From Lachnospiraceae bacterium (GTDB taxonomy: Bacteria > Bacillota > Clostridia > Lachnospirales > Lachnospiraceae), in assembly GCA_022791575.1 (NCBI GenBank), contig JAAVZI010000002.1, forward strand, positions 1 to 64,000: a stretch of DNA of 64,000 nt, written 5' to 3'. A program made the position numbers and the translations under genes. Below are positions 18,232 through 27,267 of the stretch, piece by piece (within the stretch, counting starts at the first letter, position 1; each line of letters starts with the position of its first letter). The notes beneath the pieces are model-generated. The model was given only the letters and a program-made list of their open reading frames with translations. It made no database searches and had not been told where the DNA came from.

Positions 18232-18851
18232 AGATAGCAGTTCTGGTATCTGGAGGAGGTACGAATCTTCAGGCTGTGATAGATCAGATAGAGAATCAGA
18301 CCATTACGAATGCTAAGATTGCAGTGGTAATCAGCAATAATAAAAATGCATATGCCCTAGAGCGTGCCAGGATACACGGCATTGACAGCCTATGCATTTC
18401 CCCAAAGGATTATGGAACACGTGAAGAGTTTAATGAGAATCTTCTGGAAACCGTTGACCGTTATCAGGTAGATCTGATTGTACTGGCAGGCTGCCTGGTA
18501 GTTCTGCCGCCGAAGATGACCGAACAGTATGCGGGCCGCATTATAAATATTCATCCAGCATTGATTCCGGCTTTTTGCGGAAAAGGATTTTATGGCCTGA
18601 AGGTACATGAGGAAGTACTCAAACGCGGTGTGCGGATCACTGGTGCAACTTGCCATTTTGTAGATGAGGGAACGGATACCGGCCCGATTATTCTCCAGAA
18701 AGCTGTAGAGGTAAAACAGGAAGATACGCCCCAGGTGCTGCAAAAGCGCGTGATGGAAGAGGCAGAATGGGTGATCCTGCCCCAAGCAATTCAGCTGATT
18801 GCCAATGGGAAGGTCCAGGTTGTGGATCATAAGGTCATTATTGAAGAATAA
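18225..18851 (+). CDS. purN: Phosphoribosylglycinamide formyltransferase
   Basis: Moves a formyl group from 10-formyl-THF to GAR. The 208-residue protein shows [15 protein letters not shown], the catalytic [10 protein letters not shown] with Asn-His, and [13 protein letters not shown] with the catalytic Asp. The start overlaps the purM stop, indicating coupling. It is followed by a GAACATATGTTT spacer motif before purD. Confidence 0.96.
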   Translation: MLKIAVLVSGGGTNLQAVIDQIENQTITNAKIAVVISNNKNAYALERARIHGIDSLCISPKDYGTREEFNENLLETVDRYQVDLIVLAGCLVVLPPKMTEQYAGRIINIHPALIPAFCGKGFYGLKVHEEVLKRGVRITGATCHFVDEGTDTGPIILQKAVEVKQEDTPQVLQKRVMEEAEWVILPQAIQLIANGKVQVVDHKVIIEE

Positions 18852-18895
18852 AGAACATATGTTTGATGAATATGAGAAAGGGCAAGATACAGATT

Positions 18896-20167
18896 ATGAA
18901 AGTTTTAATCATAGGAAGCGGCGGCAGGGAACATGCTCTCTGCTGGTCTGTGGCAAAGAGCAGCAAAGTAAGTAAGATCTATTGTGCACCGGGTAATGCA
19001 GGAATTGCTCAGTATGCAGAATGTGTGGATATCGGCGCCATGGAATTTGAAGCGCTGGCTGAGTTTGCAAAGGAAAAGGAAATTGATCTAACCATTGTCG
19101 GCATGGATGATCCGCTGGTAGGCGGCATCGTAGATGTTTTTGAAGAAAAAGGGCTGCGGGTATTCGGACCAAGGAAAAATGCGGCTATCTTAGAGGGTTC
19201 CAAAGCATTTTCCAAAGATTTGATGAAAAAATATCAGATTCCAACAGCGGCATATGAGAACTTTGATTCTTCTGAAGAAGCACTTGCCTATCTGGAGCAG
19301 GCCAAATTTCCGATTGTACTGAAAGCAGATGGGCTGGCTCTGGGAAAGGGTGTTTTGATCTGCAATACACTGGAAGAAGCCCAAGCAGGCGTAAAGTCCA
19401 TTATGATGGATAAGAAGTTCGGCACGGCGGGGAACCGTATGGTCATTGAAGAATTTATGACCGGCCGTGAGGTTTCTGTCTTATCTTTTGTCGATGGTAA
19501 GACCATTCAGACTATGACCTCCGCTCAAGATCATAAGCGGGCGAAAGATGGAGACCAGGGATTGAATACAGGCGGAATGGGTACATTTTCTCCCAGCCCG
19601 TTTTATACTAAGGAAGTAGATGAGTTCTGCAGGAAATATATTTATCAAGCAACCGTAGATGCCATGGCAGAAGAGGGACGGCCGTTTCAGGGGATTATTT
19701 TCTTTGGGCTGATGCTGACCCCAGAAGGGCCGAAGGTACTAGAATATAATGCCAGGTTTGGCGATCCGGAGGCGCAGGTGGTGCTTCCAAGAATGAAGAA
19801 CGATATTATTGATGTATGCCAGGCATGTATTGACGGAACTTTGTCAAATATCAAACTGGAGTTCGAAGACAATGCGGCTGTCTGTGTGGTATTGGCATCA
19901 GACGGATATCCGCTGCAGTATGAAAAAGGCTTTGTCATCAACGGACTGGAACGGTTTGAAGAACAGGATGGATATTATGTGTTTCATGCCGGCACTAGGC
20001 AGACGGAAGAAGGCATTGTAACCAACGGCGGGCGTGTATTGGGTGTCACGGCCAAAGGCGCGGACTTAAAGGAAGCAAGGGCCAATGCATACGAAGCTGT
20101 GACCTGGATTGATTTTGAGAATAAATACTGCAGAAGCGATATTGGAAAAGCAATCGACGAAGCATAA
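18896..20167 (+). CDS. purD: Phosphoribosylamine--glycine ligase
   Basis: ATP-grasp ligase making GAR from phosphoribosylamine and glycine. The 423-residue protein (from MKVLIIGSGGREHALCW) has the expected length. Landmarks are PFPIVLKADGLALGKGV-like FPIVLKADGLALGKGV, the QDHKRAKDGDQGLNTGGMG loop and EYNARFGDPEAQVVL. I chose the ATG at 18896, where the conserved N-terminus begins; earlier in-frame starts add only a non-conserved lead. Confidence 0.96.
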   Translation: MKVLIIGSGGREHALCWSVAKSSKVSKIYCAPGNAGIAQYAECVDIGAMEFEALAEFAKEKEIDLTIVGMDDPLVGGIVDVFEEKGLRVFGPRKNAAILEGSKAFSKDLMKKYQIPTAAYENFDSSEEALAYLEQAKFPIVLKADGLALGKGVLICNTLEEAQAGVKSIMMDKKFGTAGNRMVIEEFMTGREVSVLSFVDGKTIQTMTSAQDHKRAKDGDQGLNTGGMGTFSPSPFYTKEVDEFCRKYIYQATVDAMAEEGRPFQGIIFFGLMLTPEGPKVLEYNARFGDPEAQVVLPRMKNDIIDVCQACIDGTLSNIKLEFEDNAAVCVVLASDGYPLQYEKGFVINGLERFEEQDGYYVFHAGTRQTEEGIVTNGGRVLGVTAKGADLKEARANAYEAVTWIDFENKYCRSDIGKAIDEA

Positions 20168-20195
20168 ACAAATGTTTGAGCCGACAGGTGAGACG

Positions 20196-20576
20196 ATGAT
20201 TATTGAGATTGATTTTAACAGTGATGAGGCAATTTATATACAGCTGACGAATCAGATTATTATGGGAATTGCAGCAGATTCTATCCGAGAAGGGGATTCT
20301 CTGCCTTCGGTACGGCAGCTGGCCGAGAATATCGGAATTAATATGCACACAGTCAATAAGGCGTATTCTGTATTGAAGCAGGAAGGCTTTATTACTGTGG
20401 ATCGGAGACGCGGCGCCATTATTGCTCTGGATGCAGACAAGGTAAGGGCGTTGGAGGAAATGAAGAAAGAATTCCAGGTATTACTGGCAAAAGGCCGGTG
20501 CAAAAATATTTCCAGAGAAGAAATACATGCCCTGATTGATGAAATTTATCGGGATTATGAGTCAGGCCGGCCCTAA
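20196..20576 (+). CDS. GntR-family regulator, YtrA type
   Basis: A 126-residue protein with an N-terminal winged HTH (AIYIQLTNQIIMGIAADSIREGDSLPSVRQLAENIGINMHTVNKAY...) and a short C-terminal helical region, matching the small YtrA subclass. In other Gram-positive bacteria these sit by ABC-transporter genes; here the gene is 31 bp upstream of clpC, so control of clpC or of itself is possible. The ATG at 20196 follows AGGTGAG; a longer frame begins inside purD. Confidence 0.85.
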   Translation: MIIEIDFNSDEAIYIQLTNQIIMGIAADSIREGDSLPSVRQLAENIGINMHTVNKAYSVLKQEGFITVDRRRGAIIALDADKVRALEEMKKEFQVLLAKGRCKNISREEIHALIDEIYRDYESGRP

Positions 20577-20607
20577 AATATGTAAAAACGTCATGCAGGA
20601 GGATTAA

Positions 20608-23064
20608 ATGGGGAAAGAATTTACCAACCAGGCTTCCCAGGTGATAAAGGCAGCCATTAAAGAATCTTTGGCGCTGAACCATGGATATGTGGGAACGGAA
20701 CATTTGCTGTTAGGACTGATGGAGGTCAGTCATAGTGTTGCGGCTAAGGCGCTGGAGAGTGCAGAAGTGACAAGGCAGCGCATGGAACAGTTGATAGAAG
20801 AACTGATTACGCCGGGAACCGGAACGCTTGTTGCCGAACCGGAAGAATTATCCCCCCGTGCGAAAATGGTTTTGGATAAAGCGAAGGCGGAAGCAGAGCG
20901 GTTTCAGTCCCGCAAAGCGGGTACAGAGCATATTCTGATCGCAATTTTAAAAGAGCCGGACTGTGTGGCATTCCGGCTTCTTCATACAGCCGGAGTCAAT
21001 ATACAGAAACTCTATGTAGATCTACTGGTTGCTATGGGAGAAGACGCCAACCGCTATAAAGAAGATTTTCAAAATGGAAAACCTATTATCAAGAAAGATA
21101 AGAGCCAAACGCCGACATTGGAGAAGTTCAGCAGGGATTTGACCCGGCTGGCCTCTGAAGGCAGGCTAGACCCGGTAATCGGAAGAGAAAATGAGATTCA
21201 GCGGGTGATACAGATATTAAGCCGCAGAACGAAGAACAATCCCTGTCTAACCGGTGAGCCGGGCGTAGGCAAGACTGCGATTGCTGAGGCGCTTGCCCAG
21301 AGGATTGTAGAGGGGACAGTTCCAGAGACGATTCGAGACAAACGTCTGGTCACGCTGGATTTATCCGGCGTAGTAGCCGGTTCCAAATACCGGGGCGAGT
21401 TTGAGGAACGGATTAAGAAGGTAATCCGAGAGGTTACCCAGGCTGGAAATGTAATCTTGTTTATTGATGAGATTCATACGATTATTGGTGCCGGCGGTGC
21501 CGAAGGAGCCATTGATGCCTCCAATATGTTAAAGCCGGCGCTGGCTAGAGGCGAGCTTCAGCTGATAGGTGCTACTACAATTGTAGAATACAGAAAATAT
21601 CTGGAGAAGGATGCTGCGTTGGAACGTAGGTTTCAGCCAGTAAGTGTAGAAGAGCCGGATGAAGAGGAAGCGATTGCAATATTGAAAGGCATTGCCTACA
21701 AGTATGAAGAGCATCATGGGCTTGGCATTGAAGAAGAAGCACTGGTGGCAGCCGTAAAGATGTCCAGGCGGTATATCAATGACCGGAATCTGCCGGATAA
21801 GGCGATAGACGTCATTGATGAAGCAGCTTCCAGAGTTCGGCTGTCTGGATATCGTCCAACACCCCAGCTGCAGGAGCTGGAGCAGGCCATTGGCAAGCTG
21901 GAGCTAGATAAGGAGAATGCTCTGAAGCAGGCTCAATATGAACAGGCTTCTCAGATCAGACAGGAACAGGAGAAGCTGCAGGAGAAGCGTAACAGCTTGA
22001 AAAAGAGGATTACCAGAAATATGGATAAGAAGCAGCTCCTGGTAACATCTAAGGATGTATCAGAGGTGATTTCCCAATGGACAAAGATTCCGCTCAGGCA
22101 GTTAGAAGAGAAAGAAAGTGTACGTCTCTTAAAGCTGGAAAAGGAGCTGCATAAGCGGGTGATTGCCCAGGAAGAGGCGGTATCAGCACTGGCCAGGGCG
22201 ATTAAGAGAGGCCGTGTGGGGCTTAAGAATCCCAACCGCCCCATTGGATCCTTTTTATTCCTTGGACCGACCGGTGTAGGAAAGACAGAACTTTCCAAAG
22301 CATTGGCAGAAGCCTTATTCGGGACAGAATCGGCGCTGATTCGCGTAGATATGTCGGAATATATGGAAAAACACAGTGTTTCCAAAATGATTGGTTCTCC
22401 TCCGGGGTATGTAGGATACGAAGAAGGCGGCCAGCTTAGCGAGAAAGTGCGCAGACATCCCTATTCGGTTATATTATTTGACGAGATTGAAAAAGCGCAT
22501 CCGGATGTATTCAATATTTTACTGCAGGTGTTAGACGACGGGCATATTACGGATGCCCAGGGAAGAAAGATAGACTTTAAGAATACCGTACTGCTTATGA
22601 CCAGCAATGCAGGAGCCAGAACAATAACCGAACCGAAAAAACTGGGATTTTCTTCCGGCAGCAATGAAGAGCGGGATTATGAACGCATGAAGGAATTGGT
22701 AATGGAGGAAGTACGCAGAATATTTAAGCCGGAATTTTTGAACCGTATTGATGAAACAATTGTCTTCCATGTGCTGAATTTGGAGCATATGAAGAAGATC
22801 GTTACCCTGTTGCTGAAGGATTTGGCAAAACGTTGTAAGGAGCAGATGAATATAGAACTGGTAGTTCGTGACAGCGCCAAGCAGCTGATTGTAGAAAAAG
22901 GCAGTGATCAGAAATATGGTGCACGTCCGCTGCGCCGTGCGATTCAGAATATGTTGGAGGACCAGCTGGCAGAAGAACTCTTAAAGGGGAGCGTGCGACA
23001 GGACGGCGGCCGAGTTATCGTCAGCAAAAAAGGAAATGAATTGAAAATTGTACAGGAAGCATAA
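20608..23064 (+). CDS. clpC: ATP-dependent Clp protease ATP-binding subunit ClpC
   Basis: HSP100/AAA+ unfoldase that feeds proteins to ClpP. The 818-residue protein has the double N-domain repeat (1-145), Walker A sites GEPGVGKT near 217 and GPTGVGKT near 553, the DEIHTIIGAGGAEG and FDEIEKAHPDVFN Walker B segments, and a middle domain with a UVR-like Q/E/K-rich coiled coil near 425-470. These mark it as ClpC, not ClpA or ClpB. The usual ctsR-mcsA-mcsB genes are not upstream; a YtrA-type GntR gene is there instead. AGGAGG precedes the start. Confidence 0.95.
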   Translation: MGKEFTNQASQVIKAAIKESLALNHGYVGTEHLLLGLMEVSHSVAAKALESAEVTRQRMEQLIEELITPGTGTLVAEPEELSPRAKMVLDKAKAEAERFQSRKAGTEHILIAILKEPDCVAFRLLHTAGVNIQKLYVDLLVAMGEDANRYKEDFQNGKPIIKKDKSQTPTLEKFSRDLTRLASEGRLDPVIGRENEIQRVIQILSRRTKNNPCLTGEPGVGKTAIAEALAQRIVEGTVPETIRDKRLVTLDLSGVVAGSKYRGEFEERIKKVIREVTQAGNVILFIDEIHTIIGAGGAEGAIDASNMLKPALARGELQLIGATTIVEYRKYLEKDAALERRFQPVSVEEPDEEEAIAILKGIAYKYEEHHGLGIEEEALVAAVKMSRRYINDRNLPDKAIDVIDEAASRVRLSGYRPTPQLQELEQAIGKLELDKENALKQAQYEQASQIRQEQEKLQEKRNSLKKRITRNMDKKQLLVTSKDVSEVISQWTKIPLRQLEEKESVRLLKLEKELHKRVIAQEEAVSALARAIKRGRVGLKNPNRPIGSFLFLGPTGVGKTELSKALAEALFGTESALIRVDMSEYMEKHSVSKMIGSPPGYVGYEEGGQLSEKVRRHPYSVILFDEIEKAHPDVFNILLQVLDDGHITDAQGRKIDFKNTVLLMTSNAGARTITEPKKLGFSSGSNEERDYERMKELVMEEVRRIFKPEFLNRIDETIVFHVLNLEHMKKIVTLLLKDLAKRCKEQMNIELVVRDSAKQLIVEKGSDQKYGARPLRRAIQNMLEDQLAEELLKGSVRQDGGRVIVSKKGNELKIVQEA

Positions 23065-23207
23065 AAGGATTATCAGAGATTCGACATTTTTCATAATAGA
23101 ACAGAAAAATCACTGGAAAAATGACAGAAAATGTTGTATACTTGATTTATGCAGCTTACGGACTTTGTCATACAGATAGACAGAATAAATCACAGGAGGA
23201 TAATAGG

Positions 23208-23621
23208 ATGGCAGTAATAAAAGAATTGATTCGTAAAGAGGCAGATCATGGATTAAGCTTTGGTGATTATACATTAGATAAGAAAACAAAGCTGGATAAT
23301 TTTGAACACCAGGGAGATTTGTATAAGGTGAAAACCTTTAAGGAGATTACCAAGCTGGAAAAAAATGGGATGTTGATTTATGAATCTGTGCCGGGAACCG
23401 TGGTGACGAATTTAAAAGCAACGGAGAAGGGCATGGAGTTTTGTGTAGAAGGATATGAGGATGCTCAGATTACCGTAGAGCTGGCAGCAGATACGGAATA
23501 TCTGGTATATGTGGACGGAGTGAATGTGGGAAGCATGAAGACGAATCTGGGCGGTAAATTGTCTGTCAGTGTAGAACTGGACAAAGACAAGGCCATTCCA
23601 GTTAAAATTGTGGAAAAATAA
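23208..23621 (+). CDS. Conserved protein of unknown function
   Basis: A 137-residue soluble protein (MAVIKELIRKEADHGLSFGDYTL ... YLVYVDGVNVGSMKTNLGGKL). The pattern of a strand-rich C-terminal half with DGVNVGSM is familiar from Lachnospiraceae genomes, where it is often labelled endosialidase-like, but I see no catalytic evidence. AGGAGG lies before the ATG at 23208; the upstream in-frame extension lacks a ribosome site. It has a separate terminator, so it is probably a single-gene unit. Confidence 0.65.
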   Translation: MAVIKELIRKEADHGLSFGDYTLDKKTKLDNFEHQGDLYKVKTFKEITKLEKNGMLIYESVPGTVVTNLKATEKGMEFCVEGYEDAQITVELAADTEYLVYVDGVNVGSMKTNLGGKLSVSVELDKDKAIPVKIVEK

Positions 23622-23653
23622 TTCAGGATATTTATAAGGATTTCAAATCAAAT

Positions 23654-23687
23654 AGCCTGCCAAGGATTTCCTGATCTTTGGCAGGCT
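23654..23687 (+). terminator. Hairpin after the 23208-23621 gene
   Basis: AGCCTGCCAAG pairs with CTTTGGCAGGCT (one bulge) around a short loop. The T tract afterwards is poor, so termination is likely but not certain. Confidence 0.6.
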
Positions 23688-23742
23688 AAGCGATTTTACG
23701 GACTTATATAGATTTACATAAAAGATCATAAGGAGAGGAAGT

Positions 23743-25110
23743 ATGGCAAAAGGAACGGCATTTTTCTGCCAGAGCTGCGGTTATGAATCGTCTAAATGGA
23801 TGGGGCAGTGTCCTGGCTGTAAGGAATGGAATACATTTGTAGAGGAGGCTGTAGTCACCAAGGCGGCGAAGGGCAGCAGGGTGAAACGAAGTGTTTCACC
23901 GGTACAGGAAAGCTCCGTAGCCCGCTTATCGACCATTATAACGGCAGATAGGGACAGAATCCGAACGCAGATGGAAGAACTGGACCGGGTGCTGGGAGGC
24001 GGGATTGTAGGCGGCAGTCTGGTATTGGTAGGCGGAGATCCCGGCATTGGCAAATCTACGCTGCTGCTACAGATGTGTCGTAATTTAAGCAGTATGGGTC
24101 AGAAGGTATTGTATATATCCGGTGAGGAATCTATGCAGCAGATTAAGCTGAGAGCGGATCGTCTGGGAAAATTTAAAGAAGATATTCTGCTGCTGTGTGA
24201 GACCAGTTTGGAGATAATCGAAGGAGTGATTCAGAAGGAGAGACCGGATATTGTTGTGATTGATTCCATACAGACGATGTACCGAGAAGAGATTTCTTCT
24301 GCACCAGGAAGTGTATCTCAGGTCCGCGAATCGACGGCAGCATTTATGCAGCTGGCCAAGGGCCTGTCGATTGCTGTTTTTCTGGTGGGGCATGTGACCA
24401 AAGAAGGAGTAGTGGCCGGCCCAAGGATACTTGAACATATGGTTGATACTGTGCTGTATTTTGAAGGAGACCGTTATGCGGCTTACCGGGTGCTTCGGGC
24501 AGTAAAAAATCGTTTTGGTTCTACCAATGAAATCGGAGTATTTGAAATGCATGAGCAGGGGCTGGTACAGGTCAGTAATCCTTCTGAATATATGCTGGCA
24601 GGAAAGCCTAAAGGGGCCACTGGTTCTGTAGTTGCCTGTTCCATGGAGGGCACCAGACCGGTTCTGCTGGAGATTCAGGCTCTGGTGTGCCAGAGCAGCT
24701 TTGGAATTCCTAGAAGAACAGCGAATGGCTGTGATTTAAACCGTATCAATCTATTGATGGCAGTTCTTGAAAAGCGTCTTGGTATGAAGCTGTCTGGATG
24801 TGATGCGTATGTAAATATTACTGGCGGTTTGAAAATGAGTGAACCGGCAATGGACTTATCAATTATTATGGCTTTGGTGTCCAGTTTTAAGAACCGGCCG
24901 TTAGATGAGGATACTATTGTTTTTGGCGAAATTGGCTTGAGCGGAGAAGTCCGGGCGGTGTCTATGAGCAGCCAGCGTATTGCAGAGGCTGCCAAGCTGG
25001 GCTTTCAAAGATGTATTTTGCCTAAGGTATGTTTAAAGAATACAAAAGTGCCGCAGGAGATTACCTGTGTGGGCGTTGATTCGGTATATGATGCAGTAAA
25101 ATTATTATAA
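23743..25110 (+). CDS. radA: DNA repair protein RadA
   Basis: RecA-like branch-migration ATPase in recombination repair. The 455-residue protein begins with a four-cysteine zinc motif (C9, C12, C23, C26), has Walker A GGDPGIGKST at 97-106, the RadA-specific KNRFG motif (KNRFGSTNEIG) and a C-terminal Lon-protease-like domain. All expected pieces are present. Confidence 0.97.
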   Translation: MAKGTAFFCQSCGYESSKWMGQCPGCKEWNTFVEEAVVTKAAKGSRVKRSVSPVQESSVARLSTIITADRDRIRTQMEELDRVLGGGIVGGSLVLVGGDPGIGKSTLLLQMCRNLSSMGQKVLYISGEESMQQIKLRADRLGKFKEDILLLCETSLEIIEGVIQKERPDIVVIDSIQTMYREEISSAPGSVSQVRESTAAFMQLAKGLSIAVFLVGHVTKEGVVAGPRILEHMVDTVLYFEGDRYAAYRVLRAVKNRFGSTNEIGVFEMHEQGLVQVSNPSEYMLAGKPKGATGSVVACSMEGTRPVLLEIQALVCQSSFGIPRRTANGCDLNRINLLMAVLEKRLGMKLSGCDAYVNITGGLKMSEPAMDLSIIMALVSSFKNRPLDEDTIVFGEIGLSGEVRAVSMSSQRIAEAAKLGFQRCILPKVCLKNTKVPQEITCVGVDSVYDAVKLL

Positions 25111-25155
25111 AGCTGGTCCCTTTTATTAGGAAGAGGACGGATTGGAGGAGATAGG

Positions 25156-26088
25156 ATGGCAAAGAAAAGAGTAGTGGCAGTTTTGGGGCATGAAGCGTTG
25201 GGTTCCACACTTCCCAAACAGAAGGAAGCTTTAAAAAAGGCAGTTAAAACGGTTGCAGACTTAATAGAGAAGGATTATCAGGTAGTTATTACCCACAGTA
25301 ACGGTCCCCAGGTTAGTATGATTCATACCGCTATGACAGAGCTGAGCAGGCAGCACGGCAAATATACTGTCAGCCCAATGTCGGTTTGTTCCGCTATGAG
25401 CCAGGGATATATTGGCTATGATCTGCAGAATACGCTGCGGGCGGAGCTTTTGGAACGGGGAATCTATAAGAACATATGTACGGTTTTGACGCAGGTGACG
25501 GTAGATCCATACGACGATGCGTTTGGGATGCCACAAAAGCAGATTGGCCGTTATATGACAGAGGAAGAGGCAAAAGCGGAAGAAGATAAAAATAATTATG
25601 TAGTCAAAGTGGAAGGCCGGGGTTATCGGCGCATTGTAGCAGATCCCAGGCCAATTCGGATTGTAGAGATCGATGCCATAAGGACGTTATCGGATGCCGG
25701 GCAGATAGTGATTGCCTGCGGAGGCGGAGGAATTCCAGTGATTGAACAGCGTGGGAAACTAAAGGGCGCCAGCGCCGTGATTGAAAAGGATCGTTCCAGC
25801 GCTGTACTGGCAGCGGAACTGAAAGCAGATACTCTGCTGATCCTGACTGGTGTGGAGCAAGTGTGTTTAAATTACGGCACAGAAAATGAGATACCATTGG
25901 CTGCTATGACTCAAGAAGAGGCATTACAGTATATAGAGCAAGGACATTTTGAAAAATCGACCATGCTTCCTAAGATTGAGGCTGCTTTGGAATTCTGTGA
26001 GAAATGTCCCGGCAGTCAGACGATTATTACATCCCTGGAGAAGGGGGTCAAAGCCATGGTTGGAAAGGGCGGAACGGTGATTCAATAA
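25156..26088 (+). CDS. arcC: Carbamate kinase
   Basis: Makes ATP and carbamate from carbamoyl phosphate and ADP, or the reverse. The 310-residue protein has the amino-acid-kinase fold landmarks THSNGPQVSMIH, ACGGGGIPVI and EKDRSSAVLAAELKADTLLILTGVE, typical of ArcC. arcA and arcB are not adjacent, so its link to arginine deimination, purine or agmatine use is open. GGAGG stands before the start. It follows radA by 45 bp. Confidence 0.93.
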   Translation: MAKKRVVAVLGHEALGSTLPKQKEALKKAVKTVADLIEKDYQVVITHSNGPQVSMIHTAMTELSRQHGKYTVSPMSVCSAMSQGYIGYDLQNTLRAELLERGIYKNICTVLTQVTVDPYDDAFGMPQKQIGRYMTEEEAKAEEDKNNYVVKVEGRGYRRIVADPRPIRIVEIDAIRTLSDAGQIVIACGGGGIPVIEQRGKLKGASAVIEKDRSSAVLAAELKADTLLILTGVEQVCLNYGTENEIPLAAMTQEEALQYIEQGHFEKSTMLPKIEAALEFCEKCPGSQTIITSLEKGVKAMVGKGGTVIQ

Positions 26089-26214
26089 AGGTTTTTAGTA
26101 TTCTGATATTTTTTAAAAATTTTAAAGGATTTTGCATTCTTGTGTAGAATATTAACTTATAGAGTAATGGAGGGTAACTGGCTGAGAGCATATACAAATG
26201 AATGGAGGAGGCTT

Positions 26215-27222
26215 ATGACGATTCGTGAAAAGCAGGAGGAGTGGGAGAAGCAGTATCTGAGTCCCTTTGCTTCTCTCAGTGCTGACTCTCTGGGAAGAGA
26301 CCGGGAAGAGCCCCAATGTGATATCCGTCCGGTGTATCAAAGAGACCGAGATCGGATTCTGCATTCCAAGGCATTCCGGCGGCTGAAAGATAAAACGCAG
26401 GTTTTTTTGTCGCCGCTGGGAGACCATTATCGTACAAGACTGACCCATACTCTGGAAGTATCCCAGAACGCACGTACGATTGCCAAGGCGCTGCGTCTGA
26501 ATGAAGATCTGGTAGAGGCGATTGCACTTGGGCATGATCTGGGACATACGCCCTTCGGACATTGCGGAGAGCAGGCCTTGAATTCTGTCTGCAGCCGGGG
26601 ATTCCGCCATAATGAGCAGAGCGTGCGTATCGTGGAGCGTCTGGAAAAGGGCGGAAGAGGACTGAATTTAACCAAAGAAGTCAGGGACGGCATCCGAAAC
26701 CATCAGACAGCAGGAAGCCCATTTACCCTGGAAGGCCGGATTGTGCGGCTGTCAGATAAGATTGCTTATATCAATCATGATATAGACGATGCCATTCGGG
26801 CCAAGGTACTGTCAGAGGAAGAAATTCCACAGCAGTTTAAGGAAGTATTAGGCTTTACTTATAGGGAACGGCTGAATACCCTGATTCATGATATTGTGGA
26901 AAATAGTGAAGGAAAAAATGAGATTCAGATGTCAGAACCTGTGGGGAAAGCGATGAAGGAACTACGAAAATTTATGTTTATTCATGTCTATAAGAATCCT
27001 GGGGCAAAGTCTGAGGAAGAGAAAGCAAAGCACTTGGTCATTACTCTGTATGAGTATTACAGAAACCATGTGAAGGAACTTCCGGAGGAATATCAGCAGC
27101 TGATTGACAAGGGCGAGGAGGAAGAACAGGTGGTCTGTGATTATGTGGCGGGCATGTCAGACCGTTATGCCATTGAGGTATTTCAGCAGCTTTATATGCC
27201 GAGGCAGTGGAGGATTGTCTGA
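26215..27222 (+). CDS. dgt: Deoxyguanosinetriphosphate triphosphohydrolase-like HD protein
   Basis: HD-domain hydrolase that splits dNTPs to nucleoside and triphosphate. The 335-residue protein has the YQRDRDRILHSKAFRRLKDKTQV N-terminal segment and the HD metal set: H in RLTHTLEVSQ, HD in ALGHDLGHTPFGH, and D in IAYINHDIDDAI. The ATG at 26215 has GGAGGAGG upstream. It lies just before dnaG, a frequent neighbour in Clostridia. Confidence 0.9.
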   Translation: MTIREKQEEWEKQYLSPFASLSADSLGRDREEPQCDIRPVYQRDRDRILHSKAFRRLKDKTQVFLSPLGDHYRTRLTHTLEVSQNARTIAKALRLNEDLVEAIALGHDLGHTPFGHCGEQALNSVCSRGFRHNEQSVRIVERLEKGGRGLNLTKEVRDGIRNHQTAGSPFTLEGRIVRLSDKIAYINHDIDDAIRAKVLSEEEIPQQFKEVLGFTYRERLNTLIHDIVENSEGKNEIQMSEPVGKAMKELRKFMFIHVYKNPGAKSEEEKAKHLVITLYEYYRNHVKELPEEYQQLIDKGEEEEQVVCDYVAGMSDRYAIEVFQQLYMPRQWRIV

Positions 27223-27267
27223 CAGGCAGAGCATAGGTTAGGGGCAATAAGAAAGGTCGTTGGGATC

